Counted from the first letter of the stretch, positions 8,733 to 18,920 are shown. The stretch: DNA of 64,000 nucleotides from G963674685 sp963674685 (GCA_963674685.2 CAXXWT010000002.1:930001-994000); one strand, 5' to 3'. Translations and numbers: made by a program. Notes: a model not told the origin generated them from the letters alone.

Positions 8733-9229
8733 CGCGCGGTCTCCATCCGGGCTAAATGAGGGCATCCTTTCGCTTTGCTCAGGCACCATTTCTCCATCGG
8801 TTTTTGCGCCAGCACGATGCGGTCGTTTCCCGCGCCGCAAAGCCTGAGCGTTTTACCCCGCTTCGTGCTCGCGTGAAGGTGCGGGCACAGCCGGGTTAAT
8901 ACTTTATCGGCTCCGGCCGCCGAAGAAGCCGAAGGCGCCGGTCCCCTGGGATTGCGCCATAAACTCAAACGGTCCAGTCCCAGGGAAGCCAGGGGTTTTA
9001 TCCAGTCTACCGACGGGTAATCGGAAGCGACAATAATGCGCCGGCCGTCAACATGAAAACGCTTTGCCAGGCGAAATATCGTCTCCAATTGCGCCAGATC
9101 GATATCCGGTGAATTCGCGCCGATAATTGCGACAGAATCTCCCGATTTTGTCAAACCATCCAGGGCGGCCAAAGCGCCGTTGCAGCGAACCGGCGATTCC
9201 CGTTTTGAATTTTTCAGCCATATTTCCAT
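8729..9229 (-). CDS. Hypothetical protein co-transcribed with trkH-trkA
   Basis: About 166 aa from ATG 9229 (SD-like GAGGTG just upstream; a TTG at 9244 is an alternative). It has no signal peptide or membrane segment. The sequence has a Rossmann-like feel (SVAIIGANSPDIDLAQ, RRIIVASDYPSVDW) and a C-terminal Cys/His group: CPHLH, LRLCGAGND, KWCLSKAKGCPHL. The cysteines could bind metal. I do not recognise a family. Its stop overlaps trkH by 4 bp, so it is the first gene of a three-gene operon and may modulate K+ uptake, but that is inference from position only. Confidence 0.6.
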   Translation of the reverse strand: MEIWLKNSKRESPVRCNGALAALDGLTKSGDSVAIIGANSPDIDLAQLETIFRLAKRFHVDGRRIIVASDYPSVDWIKPLASLGLDRLSLWRNPRGPAPSASSAAGADKVLTRLCPHLHASTKRGKTLRLCGAGNDRIVLAQKPMEKWCLSKAKGCPHLARMETAR

Positions 9230-9402
9230 TTTCACCTCTGACAAAAGGCCGTCGCGAAAAGACCCTTAATCAAGAGGCGTGCCGAAAGTATAAGTGTTTG
9301 AAATGGCTGAAGAATGGCGTTTCGGCGGAGTCGGGCCGGACCGGGATTTTCATGCGGTTTGCAATGCGGTCTTGCAAAGTGCACGATTTTTTTCCAAAGC
9401 CG

Positions 9403-10734
9403 CTACATATCGTATTTTTTTCGTTTGCGCCAAAGCGTGGAAGGATCGATGCCCAGGCGCGCGGCGCTTTCCTCCTGGCTCAGGCCCAGGGAAAGAACGC
9501 GGCGGATATGCGTTTCTTCCAGTTCTGATAGCGTCACGATATCGGCGCCGCCGGAGTCCGGAGCAGTATTATCACGCAGCCTGTCGGGCAGATGATCCAT
9601 GCGGATCGTTCGTCCGGGGCAAAGCAGCACCGCGCGCTCGATGACGTGCATCAGTTCCCGGACGTTGCCGGGCCAGGTATAAGCCACGAGGCGGCGCTCC
9701 ACTTCCTCGTTAACTCCCTCGACCACGCGCTCGTGCCGCCTGGAGTAACGCGCGATAAACCGCTCGCATAACAAAGGGACATCCTCCGGGCGGCTTCGAA
9801 GAGGCGGAACGGCGATTTCCAGAACGCTGAGGCGATAAAACAGGTCCGAGCGAAACTGCTTCCGGTTCACCATCTCGAAAAGATCCTGATTGGTCGCGGC
9901 GATGATGCGCACGTCGATTTCGCGGGGCGCGGGATCGCCCAGGCGCTCGAAGGCGCGCTCTTCGACGAGGCGCAGAAACTTGGCCTGTATCGACGGAGAA
10001 ATTTCGCCGATCTCATCCAGAAAGAGCGTCCCTCCGGCGGCCAGTTCCACCTTGCCCGTTTTGTCCGCGGCGGCGCCGGTGAAAGCTCCTTTTTTGTGTC
10101 CGAACAGATCCGACTCCAGAAGGGATTCGTGAAACGCCGTGCAGTCCACGGTGCAAAAAGGGCCGCCGGACCGGGAGCTCCACCCATGGATCAGGCGCGC
10201 CAGAAGGCCTTTTCCCACGCCGCTTTCGCCGGTGATCAAAACCGTCGCGTCGGTTTCCGCCGCCGTTTTGGCGATGTCGATGATATGGCGCAGATTCGGG
10301 CTTTGCGTGATAAAACCGGCCTCAGAGCTTCCTTCGATTTTTTCCTTGAGTGTTTCCACCTCGGATCGCAATCCGCGAAGCCGCTCGATGAGCTTCAATC
10401 GATGGCGGACCTGCTGCGGCGTGAAAGGTTTTGTAATGTAATCGAAGGAGCCTTCCTTCATGGCTTCGACGGCGCTGTCGATGCTGCCGTGCGCGGTGAT
10501 GATGACGACATCGACGTCCCGGCGCGTATCGCGCAGTTTTTTCGTAAAGGCGATCCCGTCCATGCCGGGCAATTGCAAATCGACCAGGGCGATGTCCGCG
10601 TATTGATCACGCAGGATTTCCAGGGCCTGCTCCGCGGAAGACGCCGTCAGCGTTTCATAGCCGTCGCCCTTGAGCATAATGTCCAGGGTGCGGCGGATGT
10701 GCGGATCGTCATCCAGAATGAGAATGCGGCTCAA
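9403..10734 (-). CDS. NtrC-family sigma-54-dependent response regulator (AlgB-like)
   Basis: 443 aa with three domains. The receiver (1-120) has acidic DDD at 8-10, phospho-acceptor D52 in ALVDLQLPG and KPF. The AAA+ domain has Walker A GESGVGKG, the sigma-54 contact loop GAFTGA, and Walker B GGTLFLDEIGE. The Fis-type HTH is at the C-terminus (QEESAARLGIDPSTLWRKRK). It activates sigma-54 promoters after phosphorylation. It overlaps the upstream kinase gene by 26 bp, so the two form one unit. The HTH sequence resembles AlgB of the KinB/AlgB pair, but regulon identity cannot be inferred. Confidence 0.93.
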   Translation of the reverse strand: MSRILILDDDPHIRRTLDIMLKGDGYETLTASSAEQALEILRDQYADIALVDLQLPGMDGIAFTKKLRDTRRDVDVVIITAHGSIDSAVEAMKEGSFDYITKPFTPQQVRHRLKLIERLRGLRSEVETLKEKIEGSSEAGFITQSPNLRHIIDIAKTAAETDATVLITGESGVGKGLLARLIHGWSSRSGGPFCTVDCTAFHESLLESDLFGHKKGAFTGAAADKTGKVELAAGGTLFLDEIGEISPSIQAKFLRLVEERAFERLGDPAPREIDVRIIAATNQDLFEMVNRKQFRSDLFYRLSVLEIAVPPLRSRPEDVPLLCERFIARYSRRHERVVEGVNEEVERRLVAYTWPGNVRELMHVIERAVLLCPGRTIRMDHLPDRLRDNTAPDSGGADIVTLSELEETHIRRVLSLGLSQEESAARLGIDPSTLWRKRKKYDM

Positions 10735-12532
10735 ATTGCTCTCCGTCGTTGCGTATGGCGATATGCACGGTCGTTCCTTGGCCCGGCGCGCTTTGAATGT
10801 CGATGGCGCCCCGATGAGATTCCACGATTTCCTTCGCGATGGAAAGCCCCAGGCCGTGGGAGCCGGGATCCCTGAGTTCCGAAGGCTCGGGCGGAATGAA
10901 AATCCGCCGCAGTTTTTCTCCTTCGATGCCCGCTCCCGTGTCGCTGATCTCGATGTGGATTTTCTCCCGGTCGCGGCGCATGGCGACGGTCACGGTTCCG
11001 CCCGCCGGAGTATAGCGCAGGGAGTTTCCCACGGTGTTGGCCACGACCCAGGAAAACTTCACAGGATCCACGCCGGCCCAAATCGCTTCGGCGCCCAGAT
11101 CGTCTTTTATCGTCACGCCCTTTTCCGCCGCCTGGGGTTTGAGAGGACGAAGCGCGTTGCGCAAAAGATCGGCCAGGTCGACGCGCGCTTTGTGCAAGGT
11201 GAATTCGGGAGCGGTTTCCCGCGCCGTATCGATCAACTCGGAAACCAGCATGCTCAAGTTATGGCATCCGCTTTTGGCATGATCCAATAACTCCACGCAT
11301 TCGTCGGGGACGTCGCGCAGGCGCTCGCGCAGCAGATTGACCGAAAGAGTCAAAGACGTGATAGGCGTTTTCAACTGGTGTGAAAGCATGGCGATAAAGC
11401 CCCGGCGCGCTTCCTCGAAACGCAACTGCTCGGTCACGTCCCAGAAAATCAATAACGAGGCTTTTTTATTTTCGCCGACTTTGCCCGGGAAAAAACGCGG
11501 CCGGTAAGTGCGCTTTTCGCCGCCGATTTCAAGCGTCACTTCCGCAAGGTCGATTTCCCGGTGTGCGTCGGAAGTAAACACCGGCTCCAGAATCCGTCCG
11601 ACCTGCTCATCCATACGGAAGTCTTTGAGCGATTCGGCGGATAAATCCTCGTCACGCAGTTTGAGGATCGCCCTGGCCTGGCTGTTGGCGTACAAAACGG
11701 AAAAGTCGTCGCCCAGCAAAAGCAGGCCTTCGCGTATCCGGTCGCTGACCAGATAGAAAGTATCCTGCAAGTCGGTGAAGCGTTTGGACTGATCGCTTTC
11801 ATAACGCGCGAGCCGGGCCAGCAGCCGGCCGAGTTCGGTTCGCAGCCTCCTGATTTCGTCCACCTCGACGCCGGATTCATCGGAGGATTTATCCGAATGA
11901 GCCAGGGCCTGCTTCAAATCGTCGGCGGTGTCGATAATGGGCTTTGAAATGCGCTGCGCGGAAATCAGAGTAAACGCGAAAAGCGCCGCGAGTCCCAGAA
12001 TGGACGTGATCGAAACCGCGGCGGTCATGATGATCGCGCGGCGTCCGGTTCTTTTCTCGAAGTCGTACATGGCCCGCTCGTTGATTTCAATCAGGCGGCT
12101 GATTTTATCGTACAGGGCCAGAGGATTTGAAGTTTCCGCGGTCGCCGGATCGGAATTTATGGCGGTGATCTTTTGTCTCAAGGGCTCCCACTTGGCGCGG
12201 ATTTCTTGCAGCAAAGGTCTTTCGGCGCTTTCGGTGATATTGGCCTCGCACTCGCCGAGAGCTTTTTCAAAACTCTCCAGGGCATGCGCTTGCCCGCCGT
12301 CGCAGCGCGCTTTGTCGAGAACGCACGGCTCCACCGACAGCAAAGCCCGTTCCATCTGCCGGGACGCCTGAATGCTGCGGTAGTTGTTCGACAAGATCCG
12401 GTCGGCGGATTTCGCCAGCACGCGCACGGAAACGAAACCGGCGACGCCCATGGCGATCAGAAGCAAAGCCGGGATGAGCAGCGAAAGAAAAAGCCTGTTT
12501 TTCAAACTCATGCTCAGTTTGGCGAAAGGCAC
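10709..12532 (-). CDS. Membrane sensor histidine kinase (KinB-like)
   Basis: 607 aa from a GTG start at 12532, with AGGAGA about 9 nt upstream. Order: membrane helix (about 15-35), periplasmic four-helix-type sensor region (SADRILSNNYRSIQASRQME onwards), second helix near 175, a linker (QRISKPIIDTADDL), PAS-like domain (DDFSVLYANSQARAIL), HisKA with SHQLKTPITSL (phospho-His), and HATPase with N box NTVGNSLRYTP, DTGAGI and GLGLSIAKE. It phosphorylates the response regulator encoded by the overlapping downstream gene. The sensor and PAS arrangement matches KinB. The signal is unknown. Confidence 0.92.
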   Translation of the reverse strand: MPFAKLSMSLKNRLFLSLLIPALLLIAMGVAGFVSVRVLAKSADRILSNNYRSIQASRQMERALLSVEPCVLDKARCDGGQAHALESFEKALGECEANITESAERPLLQEIRAKWEPLRQKITAINSDPATAETSNPLALYDKISRLIEINERAMYDFEKRTGRRAIIMTAAVSITSILGLAALFAFTLISAQRISKPIIDTADDLKQALAHSDKSSDESGVEVDEIRRLRTELGRLLARLARYESDQSKRFTDLQDTFYLVSDRIREGLLLLGDDFSVLYANSQARAILKLRDEDLSAESLKDFRMDEQVGRILEPVFTSDAHREIDLAEVTLEIGGEKRTYRPRFFPGKVGENKKASLLIFWDVTEQLRFEEARRGFIAMLSHQLKTPITSLTLSVNLLRERLRDVPDECVELLDHAKSGCHNLSMLVSELIDTARETAPEFTLHKARVDLADLLRNALRPLKPQAAEKGVTIKDDLGAEAIWAGVDPVKFSWVVANTVGNSLRYTPAGGTVTVAMRRDREKIHIEISDTGAGIEGEKLRRIFIPPEPSELRDPGSHGLGLSIAKEIVESHRGAIDIQSAPGQGTTVHIAIRNDGEQFEPHSHSG

Positions 12533-12913
12533 GGGCGTAATCTCCTAAAGATGATCTCATACCATGATACGCGCATGGGAATTTTTCAAGCAGTGATTGG
12601 AGGGTAGAGGCTAATGGCTTAGCTGCTGGCGAAATTGCGGATTCGATGCATACCCGCTCGTTCATCCGACTCCGCCAAGGCGTCGTCGGATTTTGCCACT
12701 CGCGGCTTTTGTCTCAAAGTGCGCCATGGCGCAGGTCAAACAGAGCCGCGAATGGCAGACATGGCGAAAGCTTTAGCTTGAGGCATGTGAATGAGCGGGT
12801 GTCGGTTCGGCATTGTTGGAAAAGGAGGAAGGAGGAAATCAGAAGGAGGAATTTCACCGTCGCGGATCCGAATCGTTTGTCCGATTCCTCCTTCTTCCTT
12901 CCACATTGATCCT
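12533..12913. repeat. Gene-free stretch with nested inverted repeats
   Basis: No credible gene. An inner palindrome spans 12695-12756 (GCCACTCGCGGCTTTTGTCT against AAACAGAGCCGCGAATGGC, centred near GCGCCATGGCGC). An outer pair, ACCCGCTCGTTCAT near 12651 and ATGAATGAGCGGGT-like sequence near 12790, frames it. Next comes a GGAGGAAGGAGGAA stretch (about 12823-12865) facing TTCCTCCTTCTTCC (about 12885-12900). Related fragments occur at 23346-23385, 29048-29103 and 37957-38010. Confidence 0.55.
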
Positions 12914-13741
12914 TTAGTAATGCGTGGTCTGGTCGATTTTTCCGCTGCGCTTGGCGTATTCGTCGCAGATGTGAAAGATTTTTGCGCTCGCCACGGTGAA
13001 TACCACGGTGAGCGCCGTCAGCAGAATCATGTCCGCGCCGGTGCTCAGTTTTTCCAGCGAGGCGGAAAACGCGCCGTGGCCGAACGCGCGGCGCACTGCT
13101 TCCATCCAGTATGTCATGGGAAGGGCGTATCCGATCAGCCGAGCCCAGATCGGCAGAAAGTCGATGGGGTATAGAACGCCGGAAACCAGCAGGAAAAGCG
13201 CTCCGACGCCTTCGGCCAGGAGCATGGAGTGGCGCGCGGTGATCAGGCACAGCCCGGCGAATATGAGGCCCATGGCCGTGGCGGCGACGATTCCCAGCGC
13301 CATGGCGACGGCCAGAAGCGGCCAGTCGATGCTTCCCAGGCCGATGGGCAGCCCCAGGACCGTCTGGCCGAATATCAGGATGATCGCAAGCGAGCTGATG
13401 GCGATCATCAGCGCAATGAAGCCGCGGCCCATGACGTAAACCCAGTAAGGCGTGGGAACGATATAGATGTCGCGAATGACGCGATAATGCTCCCGGTCCT
13501 GAATGACCACCCAGGAAATGCCGCCGGCCACGGCCAGAAAGATCGTGTAAAAAGCGTTGCCCACGTAAACGGAAATGAAATTCGGATCCGCCGCGGGATT
13601 GTCGGTGACGGCTTTGAAAAGGAAAAAGATAATCAGGCAAAGCGACAGAGGACGCACCGCCGCGTAAAGGATATAAATCCAGGTTTTGGTCCAGTTGGCC
13701 TCCTCCTGCCACCCGAGCCAGATCGCGGTCTTTAATGTCAT
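12914..13741 (-). CDS. ABC-2 type transporter permease (second permease of exporter)
   Basis: About 275 aa with six hydrophobic segments. The N-terminal region runs TAIWLGWQEEANWTKTWIYI, followed by NAFYTIFLAVAGGISWVVIQ, and the later segment has GALFLLVSGVLYPIDFLPIW, the conserved ABC-2 loop before the last helices. The start is uncertain: ATG 13741 or GTG 13756, neither with a clear SD. It is on the same strand as the ATPase-permease pair downstream of 14291 but separated from it by 550 bp of repeats. All three probably form one exporter; the substrate is unknown (drug, polysaccharide or lipid-linked). Confidence 0.82.
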   Translation of the reverse strand: MTLKTAIWLGWQEEANWTKTWIYILYAAVRPLSLCLIIFFLFKAVTDNPAADPNFISVYVGNAFYTIFLAVAGGISWVVIQDREHYRVIRDIYIVPTPYWVYVMGRGFIALMIAISSLAIILIFGQTVLGLPIGLGSIDWPLLAVAMALGIVAATAMGLIFAGLCLITARHSMLLAEGVGALFLLVSGVLYPIDFLPIWARLIGYALPMTYWMEAVRRAFGHGAFSASLEKLSTGADMILLTALTVVFTVASAKIFHICDEYAKRSGKIDQTTHY

Positions 13742-13887
13742 AACTATTGCGCGCACTTTTTATTTCCAGATTCTAAATTCCAAATTCCTGTCGCCCCAAA
13801 AGGGGCTTGGAACAATATCTATCAATTCTTTTTCCCCAGGGCTCCAGAGAGTGTCGATAAATGCACAAAACAAGCAATCCACAGCAT

Positions 13888-14031
13888 GTCATTCCGAGCC
13901 AGCCCTTTAGGGCGAGTCGAGGAATCCCTTCAATGAGACGTGAATGTCTTGCTCAAAGCGGACATGTTAACAACATATTCACGCGTCGTTAAAGGGATCC
14001 CTCCACTACGCGTTGCTCCGGTCGGGATGAC
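13888..14031. repeat. Long palindromic repeat (family A), full copy
   Basis: 144 bp. The left arm starts GTCATTCCGAGCC and continues GTCGAGGAATCCCTTCAATG; the right arm ends CCCTCCACTACGCG...GTCGGGATGAC and pairs with it imperfectly. Bounded by GTCAT and ATGAC. It can fold into a single long hairpin. It carries no ORF. The size and palindromy recall non-autonomous MITE-like or BIME-like elements. Confidence 0.7.
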
Positions 14032-14140
14032 AGCAACGGAACTTTTTCCATTTATCGAAAGTCTCTCCCGCCCTGGGCTAATTAATGAGCCGTCATACGC
14101 GTCTGCAGAGTCGAATGCCGAATACGATATCCGAAAAGCC

Positions 14141-14217
14141 TGTAGGAGCGGATTCCATCCGCGATAATCGCGTTAGGAATGTCGTCACACAAATCGCGGT
14201 TAAAAACCGCTCCTACA
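14141..14217. repeat. REP-like palindrome (TGTAGGAGCGG family, C)
   Basis: TGTAGGAGCGGATTCCATCC at the left faces GGTTAAAAACCGCTCCTACA at the right; the arms also share GCGAT/ATCGC. The head sequence GGAGCGG resembles REP sequences of Pseudomonas and Xanthomonas. Related pieces are near 31640-31695, 51063-51090, 56280-56305 and 60673-60800. Confidence 0.6.
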
Positions 14218-14291
14218 TTCCGCATTCGCCATTCCGAATTTGAAAGACCCTGTACCCTAAACCCTGGACCCTGAATCCAAGGCCACTTCTC

Positions 14292-15106
14292 TCACATCCA
14301 GCGTTCCGACAGCGTTCCATCCATGCGCCCTTTTCTCTCCATCCGTCGCAGCAAATAGTAAGCGGCGATTCCGAATATGACGGTCATGGTCATGAGGATT
14401 CCGATTTCCGCGTGCACGGAAATGAACTTCAGCGAAGCGCCGCCGGGCAGGCACAGTTGGCGGATTCCGTCCAGGCCCAGCGACAAAGGGATCAGCGAAG
14501 CGACTATGCCCATCACGGCGCCCAGATTCTTCATGGGAAAGTACATGCCGGTAAGCATGTAAACCGGTTCCATAAGGGCGATGTTGATCTTGATACCCTT
14601 GCGCCCGGTGACGAAATACACGCTCGCCGCGGCCATGCCCATGGAAAATAAAGCCGTCATCGTAAAAGACAGCGTGGCGATAAAAAGAAGCCAGTCGGCG
14701 ACGAAAAGATGCACGTCGAAAATGACGATTCCCAAAAAGAGGATCATGGCCGAACGCAGGCCGCCCATGAACATTCCGCCCACGGCCATGCCGATCAGCA
14801 GCATGATGGGATCGGTCGGCGAGGACAAATAGATGTCCAGATTGCCCACGCCTTTTTCCCAGAAAAGCTGCATGGCCATGGACCAGAGCACCACCATCCA
14901 AAGGGGGATCATGGCGCCGCCGAGAATAACCAGGCCTTCGTAAATGGGCGGCAGGCCCAGAGATCGATAAAGCAGGATATACGCGGCGACGGACAATATG
15001 GGCAGCACGATTTCCGTGAGCATCCACGAAAGCTCGCGGTTGGCGCCCACGATCCGAATATAAGCCCGGGCCTTGACGGCCCGAAATGAGCGGACGGCCC
15101 ACCCGG

Positions 15107-15110
<4 letters not shown>
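14292..15110 (-). CDS. ABC-2 type transporter permease
   Basis: 272 aa, six membrane segments, including LVILGGAMIPLWMVVLWSMA and EPVYMLTGMYFPMKNLGAVM, the second being the typical ABC-2 signature before the last helices. A family DrrB/TagG-type exporter permease. Its ATG overlaps the stop of the ATPase gene (ATGA at 15107-15110), so the two are translationally coupled. It differs clearly in sequence from the other permease at 12914-13741, so the exporter is probably a heterodimeric membrane unit. Confidence 0.87.
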
Positions 15111-16090
<980 letters not shown>

Positions 16091-16232
16091 AACTTGTCTC
16101 CATGGGTTGCCACGACGCTTTCGTCGGATGCCGGTGAGCGTTAAAAACGAAGGCACAAACCATTTACACCCTGCGAGGCAAGGGAGCAATACTACGGGGG
16201 CGGCAGAGAGTGTCAAGGCATGGCAGCCGGTA

Positions 16233-16652
16233 TTATGGTTTGAGGACAGGCACGCCGCAGCGACGGGCGGCCCGGCGCAGGGATTCGTCTAAAGTCGCTA
16301 TGGGAACGGACTCCCTGACAGCCAATTCGAGGTAAGAGGCATCATAAGAGGAAAGCTTCTGGGATACGGCGATATCGAATATGGAACTAAATACTTCTTC
16401 CGGGCTATGGTGTTCGACACGTATAGGGAGTGATTTGACCAAGGTGATAAAGCGCTTTGCCTCAGCTTTTATCAAACGTTTTTTTCTTTGCGCCACGCAT
16501 AATACATTGACTAGCTCCAGGGGCCAGATAGCAGGGGTAAGGGCCTGTAGGTTCTCCATTTTACTCAGGACGACTTCGCTATAAGGTGATGTTTCATCTC
16601 TAAAACACCATGCCATAACAACGGAATTATCCAGAACGAATTTTCGCGGCAT
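16233..16652 (-). CDS. vapC: PIN-domain ribonuclease toxin (VapC-like)
   Basis: 139 aa with the acidic PIN tetrad D8 (FVLDNS), E46 (WPLELVN), D104 (SSYDASYLELA) and D122 (IATLDESL), all at the expected spacing. Such toxins cut tRNA or rRNA in a Mg2+-dependent way until neutralised by the antitoxin. ATG 16652 shares one base with the antitoxin stop (TAATG). Target RNA is unknown. Confidence 0.92.
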   Translation of the reverse strand: MPRKFVLDNSVVMAWCFRDETSPYSEVVLSKMENLQALTPAIWPLELVNVLCVAQRKKRLIKAEAKRFITLVKSLPIRVEHHSPEEVFSSIFDIAVSQKLSSYDASYLELAVRESVPIATLDESLRRAARRCGVPVLKP

Positions 16653-16891
16653 TAATCTCTTCCCTCGGCGATCATATCCTTTATAGACAAACCTTCGAGA
16701 TGCTTGTCCTTTCGGAAATCCTTGATCTGTTCGACAATTTCCTCGATGTCCTTTGAGGGCCGGGAGGCGGGTTGCTGCATTACAGCTACAGGAACTCCAT
16801 GCCGCGTAATAACGATTCGCTCTCCTTTTGCCACGCGATCCAGGAGTTTGGATAAATTGGTTTTGGCCTCGTAGGCGCCGACAGTGACCAT
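16652..16891 (-). CDS. Antitoxin of the Phd/YefM family
   Basis: 79 aa from ATG 16891, which has GGAGG 8 nt upstream. The protein begins VTVGAYEAKTNLSKLLDRV, then KGERIVITRHGVPVAVM, the classical Phd/YefM N-terminal DNA-binding fold; the C-terminal tail (KDKHLEGLSIKDMIAEGRD) would wrap the toxin. It is the first gene of the pair and probably autorepresses through the repeats upstream at 16911-16935. Confidence 0.92.
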   Translation of the reverse strand: MVTVGAYEAKTNLSKLLDRVAKGERIVITRHGVPVAVMQQPASRPSKDIEEIVEQIKDFRKDKHLEGLSIKDMIAEGRD

Positions 16892-16910
16892 CTTTTTGTC
16901 CTCCAATTCA

Positions 16911-16935
16911 AACTAGTCTAAGACCAGTCTAAACT
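16911..16935 (-). promoter_or_regulatory. Candidate operator of the toxin-antitoxin operon
   Basis: AGTCTAA occurs twice (16915-16921 and 16926-16932), exactly 11 nt apart, one helical turn, about 20 nt upstream of the antitoxin start. Phd/YefM antitoxins bind repeats at this position. No clear -35/-10 pair can be read. Confidence 0.4.
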
Positions 16936-17125
16936 ATTTTTCCGGATGCGTAAAGTATTTTCTGAAACGGACCAATTCAAATGATGTTGGTATATCCTGT
17001 CGCCTTCTAACGAGGGCTTTTAAATGAGTGTTGATTCTTTTTTCCCGGCTCTTACGAACCGGGCTATTAACTTTCGCCCTGCGGGCTTTTGTTCGATGAC
17101 TCGCTTTCATATTAAAAATCCGCAT
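16934..17125 (-). CDS. Small, strongly basic hypothetical protein
   Basis: 63 aa from ATG 17125 with TAGGAG 8 nt upstream, a near-ideal spacing. The sequence (HRTKARRAKVN, VRKSREKRINTHLKALVRRR) is about one-third Lys/Arg. It resembles small nucleic-acid-binding or ribosome-associated proteins in composition only. A longer open frame upstream is antisense to the Asp-rich part of the lipoprotein gene and is spurious. The reading frame overlaps the toxin-antitoxin operator region at its end. Real coding status is uncertain. Confidence 0.35.
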   Translation of the reverse strand: MRIFNMKASHRTKARRAKVNSPVRKSREKRINTHLKALVRRRQDIPTSFELVRFRKYFTHPEK

Positions 17126-17213
17126 CCTTTTTACTCCTAACTCATATCTTAACAGGCTGCTTGCATGGTCGGCCGACTCAATTATAATGAGAGGCTTGCT
17201 TTGGGAGGCTGCT

Positions 17214-18797
17214 ATGAAAAATTCTTTTCTTTGGCTCATAATCCTGACCTGCGTTTTTGCCGGTCTTACGGTCATGGCCTGCGGCGACGACGATGATGAC
17301 GACAATGACGACAACGACGTAGAAGTCGACGACGACGCGGATGATGACACGAACGGCGTCGACGATGACGTTAACGATGATGCCAACGATGATTTAAACG
17401 ACGACGCGGATGACGATTCCGCGGACGACGACCTGCCGGACGATTACGTGGCGTCGTGGCCGCAAAGCAATATTGAGCCGGCGGACTACGACGAAAGCGG
17501 CGAGGACGGTCCGTGGCGACAGAAGGCGCAAGGCTATGACGACTGGCACAAAACCTGGGCGCAGCCGGACTACGGTTGCAACGTCCACCAGTATTTTGCC
17601 GACGACACGTACACCGAAGTGACCGGATACCACGGCCACGGCGACAGCTGCATCTGGACGGGCACGTACCTGGGCGCGCAAGCCTTCCGTTACCACGTGA
17701 CCGGCGAGCAAGAAGCCAAAGACAACGCGATGCGCATGGCGCAGGCCCTGGACCGGCTGCTTCACGTCAACGGCAAGACGGGTTTCATTTCCCGATACGT
17801 GGGCATGCAGGATTCCATCACCTACGGCGGAGACGAATGGTGCGACGGCTCGGATCGCTGCCACCACATCGAGGACGGCGAGTTCGCCGGCGACTGGTGG
17901 ATCGGCGAAACCAGCCGCGATCAATATACGGGATGGTTCTACGGCATGGCCGTGGCCTACGACCTGATCGACGACGAGGACACGCGGCAGATGATCGCCG
18001 CCGACGTGACGGAAGTTCTCGACGAGCTGATGTCCACGGGCTGGTGGATCATCGACGAGGCCGACGAGCCGACCGACGCCGCGCCGCAGGTTCTATCCAC
18101 GTTCCAGTTATCGTGGATCACGATCGGTTATCACATCACGGGCCTGGACCGCTTCAAGGAGGAGCTGGCGAAACATCTGCTCAATTCCCAGCGGCTTGGA
18201 TACCAACTCAGCAGCATCGCCCTGTTCAACCGCTACATGCAGTATTTCGGCAACAACCTGGCGCACACGAACTGGTACAACATCCTGCGCCTGGGCAAGG
18301 TTTATTACAGCCCGGACGATTATGATTTCATGGTCCGGCTATTCAACGATCAGGTGCATACCTTCACGCGCCTTTCCCACAATCCCTGGTTTAACGGAAT
18401 TTACATGAGCCAGGGCGGATACGGATCGGATTCAAGCGACGAATATCAAACGCAACTCGAAGAGGATCTGGAGGCGTTCCGCGACCCGCCTCTGGCCGAG
18501 TATTACGTGCCGGAAAAAGATCCGTCCACGTATACTCTCGATCCCTTCTCCATTCTCATGTCCGAATTGCAGGAGATGATACCGCTGCTCGATCAGTTGA
18601 TGGGCGCCATCAATCCGCAGGCCCTGGAGCCCTTTCCCGTGGATCAATATTGCCCGGCGGGATTCATGTTCCAGTGGAGCCCGTTCAATATTGAGGAGTG
18701 CGGCTCGGATAATCCGCTCAAAGTTCACAGCGGGCACGATTACCTGGCGGCCTACTGGATCAACGCCTATCACAAGTTCATCACGAAGCGGCAATAG
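17214..18797 (+). CDS. Asp-tether lipoprotein with predicted alpha-helical toroid domain
   Basis: 527 aa from ATG 17214 (GGGAGG upstream). Lipobox VMAC with C23, then GDDDDDD and an Asp-rich tether to about residue 80. The remaining ~440 aa are mostly helical with Trp/Tyr/His-rich motifs (SCIWTGTYLGAQAFRYHVTG, GYHGHGDS, SGHDYLAAYWINAYHKF), suggesting an alpha/alpha-toroid like those of polysaccharide-acting enzymes, but no specific family is certain. Probably exposed on the cell surface or in the periplasm. Stands alone between the small basic ORF and the NqrM-like gene. Confidence 0.75.
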   Translation: MKNSFLWLIILTCVFAGLTVMACGDDDDDDNDDNDVEVDDDADDDTNGVDDDVNDDANDDLNDDADDDSADDDLPDDYVASWPQSNIEPADYDESGEDGPWRQKAQGYDDWHKTWAQPDYGCNVHQYFADDTYTEVTGYHGHGDSCIWTGTYLGAQAFRYHVTGEQEAKDNAMRMAQALDRLLHVNGKTGFISRYVGMQDSITYGGDEWCDGSDRCHHIEDGEFAGDWWIGETSRDQYTGWFYGMAVAYDLIDDEDTRQMIAADVTEVLDELMSTGWWIIDEADEPTDAAPQVLSTFQLSWITIGYHITGLDRFKEELAKHLLNSQRLGYQLSSIALFNRYMQYFGNNLAHTNWYNILRLGKVYYSPDDYDFMVRLFNDQVHTFTRLSHNPWFNGIYMSQGGYGSDSSDEYQTQLEEDLEAFRDPPLAEYYVPEKDPSTYTLDPFSILMSELQEMIPLLDQLMGAINPQALEPFPVDQYCPAGFMFQWSPFNIEECGSDNPLKVHSGHDYLAAYWINAYHKFITKRQ

Positions 18798-18920
18798 GTT
18801 TCGCATCCGGCTTGATCGTCGGGGTGCATTGTTGTAAGGACCTCTTGCGACGGCGTTTTAACTTGCCATGAAAGCCGATCATGGCCATATTGTTTTATGG
18901 AAGGGCCTCGGAGGTTCGCG

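Larger units (their letters stand above)
13757..14291. other. Gene-free stretch of 535 bp made of dispersed repeats
   Basis: It holds the palindrome 13888-14031, the REP-like palindrome 14141-14217, and a run of degenerate CCCTRAA-type repeats near 14250-14280. A motif TTATCGAMA...CCCTGGGCTAA at 14050-14080 recurs at 13840-13862 (inverted) and 28985-29020. No ORF with a ribosome-binding site or family resemblance is seen. Confidence 0.6.

Noticed and set aside
16934..17386. 150-aa open frame with a Ser-rich start
   Set aside because: The first half is antisense to the Asp-rich stretch of the lipoprotein gene and gives Ser/Thr runs by codon complement; only the last 63 codons have an SD.
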